Source: Apteryx mantelli
Lineage: Eukaryota > Chordata > Aves > Apterygiformes > Apterygidae
Assembly (NCBI RefSeq): GCF_036417845.1
Contig: NC_089981.1
Span: 637,501-701,500 of the forward strand
DNA length: 64,000 nucleotides
Direction of reading: 5' to 3'
The position numbers and the translations under genes are program-made. This document shows positions 59,804-64,000 of this stretch, in pieces (position 1 is the first letter of the stretch; every line of letters begins with the position of its first letter). Below the pieces are notes generated by a model. The model searched no databases and had not been told where the DNA came from. It worked only from the letters and a program-made list of their open reading frames with translations.

Positions 59804-62800
59804 GTGGGCACCGGGCGCCGGGGCAGCCGGGAGAGCTGGGAGCCGGGGGGACCGGGGGAGCCGGGGGAGCCGGGGAAGCCGGGGAAGCCGGGAACCGGGG
59901 GAGGCGGGGGAACCGGGGGAGCCGGAAACCGAGGGAACCGGGAACCGGGGCAGACGGGGGAACCGGGGGAACCGAGGGAGCCGGGAACCGGGGGAGACGG
60001 GAACCGGGAGATCCGGGAACCGAGGGAGCCGGGAACCGGGGGAACCGAGGGAGCCGGGAACCGGGGGAGACGGGAGCCAGGGGAACCGGGAACCGGGGGA
60101 GACGGGAACCGGGGGAGACGGGAACCGGGGGAACCGGGGGAACCGGTGGAGACGGGAACCGGGGGAGCAGGGAACCGAGGGAACCGGGGCAGACGGGGGA
60201 ACCGGTGGAGCCGGGAACCGGGGGAACCGGTGGAGCCGGGGGAGCTGGGGGAACCGGGGGAACCGGGAGATCTGGGAACCGGGGGAGACGAGAACCGAGG
60301 GAGACGAGAACCGAGGGAACCGGGGCAGACGGGGGAACCGGGGAGCCGGGGGAGCCGGGGGAGCCGGTGGAGCCGGACACCGGGGGAGCCGGGGGAGCCG
60401 GGGGCCCTGGTCACCGGGCGCGGTGGTGGTGGGGGCAGAGCCGGCACTGGGAGATTGGGGGCGTGGGGGTATTCGGGGACTGGGAGCACTGGGCGGGGGG
60501 GGGTGTCTGAGGGCAGGGTGCTAGGGGCCTGGGAGCACTGGGAGCACTGGGGGGCTGGGGCACTGGGATATTAGGGGGCTGGGAGCGCTGGGGGATGGGG
60601 GGAATGGGGTCCTGGGGGCACTGGGGGAGACTAGGGGCACAGGGATGGAGGGCTGGGATACTAGGGAACTGGGAGCACCAGGGGGCTGGAGCATGGGGAT
60701 GGGGGAATGGGGTACTAGGGGACTGGGAGCACTGGGAGCACTGGGAGCACTGGGAGGGACTGGAAGCACTGAGATAAGGACACTGGGAGTACAGGGAGAC
60801 TGGGAGCACTGGGATACTGGGGGACTGGGAGGCTGGGGACAGTGGGAGCACTCGGGGGTGCTGGGGTTGGGGGACTGGAATATTAGGGGACAGGGAGCAC
60901 TTTGGGACTGGGAGAATGGGGCATTGGGAGCACTGGGAGGGACTAGGGGGGCTGAGATATTAGAGGACTGGGAGGGCCTGGGGGCACTGGGACAGGGGGC
61001 CTGGGAGGACTGGGGGTAGTGGGGGGCTGGGAATCGGGGGGCAGTGGGAGCACTGGAGGTACGGGGGCCGGGGGGCCTGGAGGACGAGGGGGCTGGGACA
61101 GTATGACTCGGGGCCAGGAGGACTTGGGGACTTGAGGGATGGGATTTGGGGGACAGGGGCCACCAGAGGACCCAAGGAGCTGGGGGGGGAACGGGGGACA
61201 GCAGGGCACTGGGGGGAGGGGGGGGGGCGGCAGCGGCCGTGACCCCGCCGGCGGCCGCAGCACGACGTGGAGCTGACGGACCCCCGCGGCCGGACCCCGC
61301 TGGAGCTGGCCGTGTCCCTGGGCCACCTGGAGTCGGTGCGGGTGCTGCTGCGGCACAACGCCAACGTGGGCCGGGAGAACGCCAACGGCTGGACGGGTAC
61401 GCGGGCGGCGCGGCATGGCGCGGCGTGGGGGGGCAGGCCGTGGGGGGCGCCGGGGCCGGGCGCTGACGGTGCCCGGTGGCCCCCAGTGCTGCAGGAGGCG
61501 GTGAGCACGGGCGACCCCGAGATGGTGCAGCTGGTGCTCCAGTACCGCGACTACCAGCGGGCGACGCGGCGGCTTGCCGGCATCCCCGAGCTGCTCAGCA
61601 AGCTGCGCCGGGTACGGCCGTGCCCCTGACGGGGGGGTGGGCACCCCCTTCCCGGCCCCGGGCATCCCCCAGCACTGGGGTCCGGGTGCGCAGAGGCAGC
61701 CGGGAGAGCCCCTGGGGACCCCCCGGGCCCCCCCAAACCTCCCCTAGGACCCTCGCTTCCCCCAGGGATCCCCGATCACCCTCCCCTGCCGGTCCCCAAT
61801 CCCCCCCTAGGGTCCCAGAGGCGACCCCCAGCGCCTCCCCTCTCCAAGGCCCCCCCATCTCCCCCGAGACCCCCGCAGGGACCCCCCGCACACACACACA
61901 CCGGGCCCCTCCACGGCTGCTCCACGACCCCGCTTCTCCTCCAGGCCTCCGACTTCTACGTGGAGATGAAGTGGGAGTTCACGAGCTGGGGTGAGTGCGG
62001 GGCCGGCGGGGCGGCCGCGGGCCCGGCGGCGGGGGCGCCTGCTGAGGGGCTGCCGGCGCCCGCAGTGCCCCTGGTCTCCAAGGTGTGCCCCAGCGACGTG
62101 TACCGCGTGTGGAAGCGCGGCGAGAGCCTGCGGGTCGACACCACGCTGCTGGGCTTCGAGCACATGACGTGGCAGCGGGGCCGGCGCAGCTACATCTTCA
62201 AGGGAGAAGGTCGGCCCCGGGCCCCCAAATACCCCTCAGACGCCCCAGACCCGCCTTGAGGAGGCCAGATGCCCCCTCGGCACCCCGGTTCGCCCCTGCA
62301 GGGACCCAGGGGACCACCTCAGGTTCCGCTTAAGTATCGGGGACCTCAGATGCCTCATAAGGACCTCAGATGCCCCATAACCGCAGAACTGCGGAAGGGT
62401 CAAGGTTGGAAGGGGCCTCTGGAGATCATCTAGTCCAGCCCCCACGCTCCAGCAGGATCACCTAGAGCATGTTGCCCAGGACCCTGTCCAGATGGTGTTT
62501 GAATACCTCCAAGGATGGACTCCACTAAGGACCTGAGATGCCTCATGGGGACTTGAGATGCCCCACAAGGACCTGAGATCCCCCTTAGGGACCCCCCCAA
62601 GGCACCTCATACGCCCCAAGGGAAGCCAGAGGTGCAGCAACCCAGGGTGCCCCAGGGTTGGGGGTATCCGGGTGCCCTGATGTGCCCCAAGGTGCTGACC
62701 CGTGCCCGTGACCCACAAGGGGATGGCGGTGGTGAAGGTGGTGCCCAGGGGAAGGGGGGATCAGGGCGCCTGGCGGTACCGGGGGAGGGGGTGCGCACAG

Positions 62801-64000
62801 GCAAGGGGGTGGCGGTGACGGAGGTGGACCTCCACGGTGGTGGCCCTGACCCCCGTGCCCACACGCAGACGAGGGGGCGGTGGTGATGGAGGTGGACCAC
62901 GACAAGCAGGTGGTCTACACGGAGACGCTGGCCCTGGCCTTGCACGAGCCCGACCTGCTGCTGGCGGCCATGCAGCCCTCGGAGGAGCACGTGGCCGGGC
63001 GGCTCACGTCGCCCATCGTCTCCACGCACCTCGACACCAGGAACATCGCCTTCGAGCGGTGAGCCGCGCCGGGGGGGGGGGGGGGGGGCCCGCGTGCGAG
63101 GAGAGGCGGGCGCGCGCGCGGGACCTGGGAGAGGAGGCGCCGCGGGCGCCGTGCAAGGGCTTGCGCAAGGCAGGAGCCGTTCCGGCGGGGGGGACCCCGC
63201 GCGAGGAGGAAGCGGCGTTGGGGTGGGGGGGGGGAAGGAAGCGCTTTGCGCAAGAGGAAGCCGCGTGGGCCAGGGGGATGCGCCGCGCGTGGGGCCGGGG
63301 CACGTGCACGGGGGGGGGGGGGGGGCTCACGGCTGCCCCCTGCTCCCCAGGAACAAGTCGGGCATCTGGGGCTGGCGCTCGGAGAAGATGGAGGTGATCA
63401 GCGGCTACGAGGCCAAGGTGAGGCCTCGCGCCGCGCTGCGAGGGCGGGGAAGGGCCCAGGCGTCCGGGCCGTGCTGACTCTCCCGCCCGGCAGGTTTACA
63501 GCGCCAGCAACGTGGAGCTGGTCACGAAGACGAGGACGGAGCATCTCTCCGATCAGGACAAGTCGCGCAACAAAGGTGACGGCCCCGGCGGCCAGTCGGG
63601 GAGGGGGCCTGCTGCCCCCCCCCTCCCCACCCCCGCCACGTCCTGGTGCAAGGGTCGCCCCCCCCCCCCCCCCCCAGCGGCCGGGGCGGGATGCCCACCC
63701 CGGCAGCTCCCGGTCTCTCGCCCCCGGCAGGCTCCAGGACCCCCTTCCACTCCTTCCTGGGCATCGCGCAGCAGCACGGCACCCACAACGGGGTGAGCGG
63801 TGGGGCGCCGGGGTGGCGGCGGGGGGGGGGGGGGGGGGCCGTGGGGCTGGGGGAGGGGGGGGGACGCCGCGAGGCGCCCCGAGGGCACCCGTGGGCAACG
63901 CCGGTGCCCGCCCCGGCCCCGCAGGCGCCCGTGCTGCAGGCCGCCAGCCCCACCAACCCCACGGCCATCACCCCCGAGGAATACTTCGACCCCCACTTTG
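59714..64000 (+). CDS. ANKRD13D: ANKRD13D ankyrin repeat domain 13D, 3' partial
   Basis: Ubiquitin-interacting-motif adaptor that binds Lys63-ubiquitinated receptors such as EGFR at the plasma membrane and endosomes. Nine complete exons and the first 76 bases of a tenth join in frame. N-terminal ankyrin repeats ([56 protein letters not shown]) are followed by the conserved ANKRD13 region ([64 protein letters not shown]). The sequence ends at EEYFDPHF, so the C-terminal UIMs lie beyond the window. ATG 59714 is chosen over 59703 because only it reads into the ankyrin repeat. Exact motif wording favours ANKRD13D over A/B/C, as does position after GRK2. Confidence 0.95.
59815..60415. repeat. ANKRD13D intron 1 minisatellite A
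   Basis: Long array of 9-15 bp units of the form GGGGGAACCGGGGGAGCCGG with GGGAGACGGGAACC variants; G-rich on the transcribed sense strand, C-rich on the other. Confidence 0.92.
60420..61230. repeat. ANKRD13D intron 1 minisatellite B
   Basis: A second distinct family with units such as GACTGGGAGCACTGGGAG and GGGGGCTGGGAGCACTGG, again G-rich on the + strand, ending at a G tract close to exon 2. Confidence 0.9.
61261..61396 (+). CDS. ANKRD13D: ANKRD13D exon 2, ankyrin repeats
   Basis: Codes [20 protein letters not shown] to NANGWT plus one base of Val. Confidence 0.96.
61487..61611 (+). CDS. ANKRD13D: ANKRD13D exon 3
   Basis: Codes [19 protein letters not shown] to LLSKLRR. Confidence 0.96.
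61612..61944 (+). other. ANKRD13D intron 3
   Basis: 333 bp, C-rich with CCCC-containing short units on the + strand; no exon seen. Confidence 0.65.
61945..61990 (+). CDS. ANKRD13D: ANKRD13D exon 4 (46 bp)
   Basis: Codes [15 protein letters not shown] plus one base of Val. Confidence 0.95.
62066..62209 (+). CDS. ANKRD13D: ANKRD13D exon 5
   Basis: Codes [20 protein letters not shown] to YIFKGE plus one base of Asp. Donor GTCGGC is weak but the frame and homology fix it. Confidence 0.93.
62210..62868 (+). other. ANKRD13D intron 5
   Basis: Contains a ~20-bp tandem family (GGACCTCAGATGCCTCATAA) on both sides of a CR1 fragment, then GC-rich unique sequence up to exon 6. Confidence 0.8.
62384..62526 (-). 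mobile_element. CR1 LINE 3'-end fragment
   Basis: Read on the + strand it shows the reverse complement of the CR1 3' end: GGTTGGAAGGGGCCTCTGGA, ATCATCTAGTCCAGCCCC, CACCTAGAGCATGTTGCCCA and TCCAAGGATGGACTCCAC. About 140 bp, heavily 5'-truncated, no coding capacity. CR1 is the main LINE of birds and other sauropsids. Confidence 0.92.
62869..63058 (+). CDS. ANKRD13D: ANKRD13D exon 6
   Basis: Codes (D)[20 protein letters not shown] to [12 protein letters not shown] plus two bases of Arg. Confidence 0.96.
63351..63417 (+). CDS. ANKRD13D: ANKRD13D exon 7
   Basis: Codes [20 protein letters not shown] to AK; donor GTGAGG. Confidence 0.96.
63494..63575 (+). CDS. ANKRD13D: ANKRD13D exon 8
   Basis: Codes [20 protein letters not shown] to KSRNK plus one base of Gly. 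Confidence 0.96.
63731..63792 (+). CDS. ANKRD13D: ANKRD13D exon 9
   Basis: Codes (G)[20 protein letters not shown]; a C-rich tract runs upstream of the acceptor. Confidence 0.93.
63925..64000 (+). CDS. ANKRD13D: ANKRD13D exon 10 (cut by window end)
   Basis: Codes [20 protein letters not shown] then FDPHF; the open frame continues past the window. Confidence 0.94.

Noticed and set aside
59069-60574. 500-codon frames rich in Gly, Asn, Arg and Glu in ANKRD13D intron 1
   Set aside because: Minisatellite translation only; the ANKRD13D exon 1 frame ends at a normal donor at 59803.

Overview
This is vertebrate nuclear DNA, very probably from a bird. Exons are short, with GT-AG introns, CpG islands and AATAAA poly(A) signals. 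A CR1 LINE fragment (about 62384-62526, minus orientation) is typical of birds and other sauropsids. The small GC-saturated introns packed with minisatellites are typical of avian microchromosomes; the chromosome itself is an inference. Three genes lie head to tail on the + strand in the same order and orientation as human 11q13: KDM2A, GRK2 (ADRBK1) and ANKRD13D.

Layout. 1-9415 is KDM2A intron; the exon coding for the first ~14 residues lies before the window. 9416-38768 holds 19 KDM2A coding exons: JmjC demethylase half at 9416-24064, then a 7.4-kb intron with a large CpG island (about 29150-31250), then CXXC, PHD, F-box and leucine-rich-repeat exons (31455-38768). The KDM2A 3'UTR runs to about 41700. 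A short GC-rich, CA-repeat-rich spacer leads to GRK2, whose complete coding region (21 exons, 44466-57255, 688 codons plus stop) I could join in frame. Its 3'UTR ends near 58375. ANKRD13D begins only 1.3 kb later (ATG 59714); nine complete exons and part of a tenth are present before the window ends.

Composition changes sharply. The first ~29 kb is moderate in GC and almost free of tandem repeats. From about 43 kb to the end it is extremely GC-rich, and most introns over ~300 bp carry their own tandem repeat. The most ordered is a 42/90-bp array in GRK2 intron 3 with a 402-bp higher-order period.

Function. The genes are neighbours, not a pathway. KDM2A binds unmethylated CpG islands and removes H3K36 mono/dimethylation. 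GRK2 phosphorylates activated G-protein-coupled receptors. ANKRD13D is a membrane-associated ubiquitin-binding adaptor of endocytosed receptors. I found no new multigene system. The best leads are the intragenic KDM2A promoter with its RFX and YY1 sites, a 19-bp inverted pair resembling ZNF143/THAP11 sites, a possible GC-donor cassette exon in KDM2A, loss of the PKA-site spacing at the GRK2 C-terminus, and the repeat architecture of GRK2.
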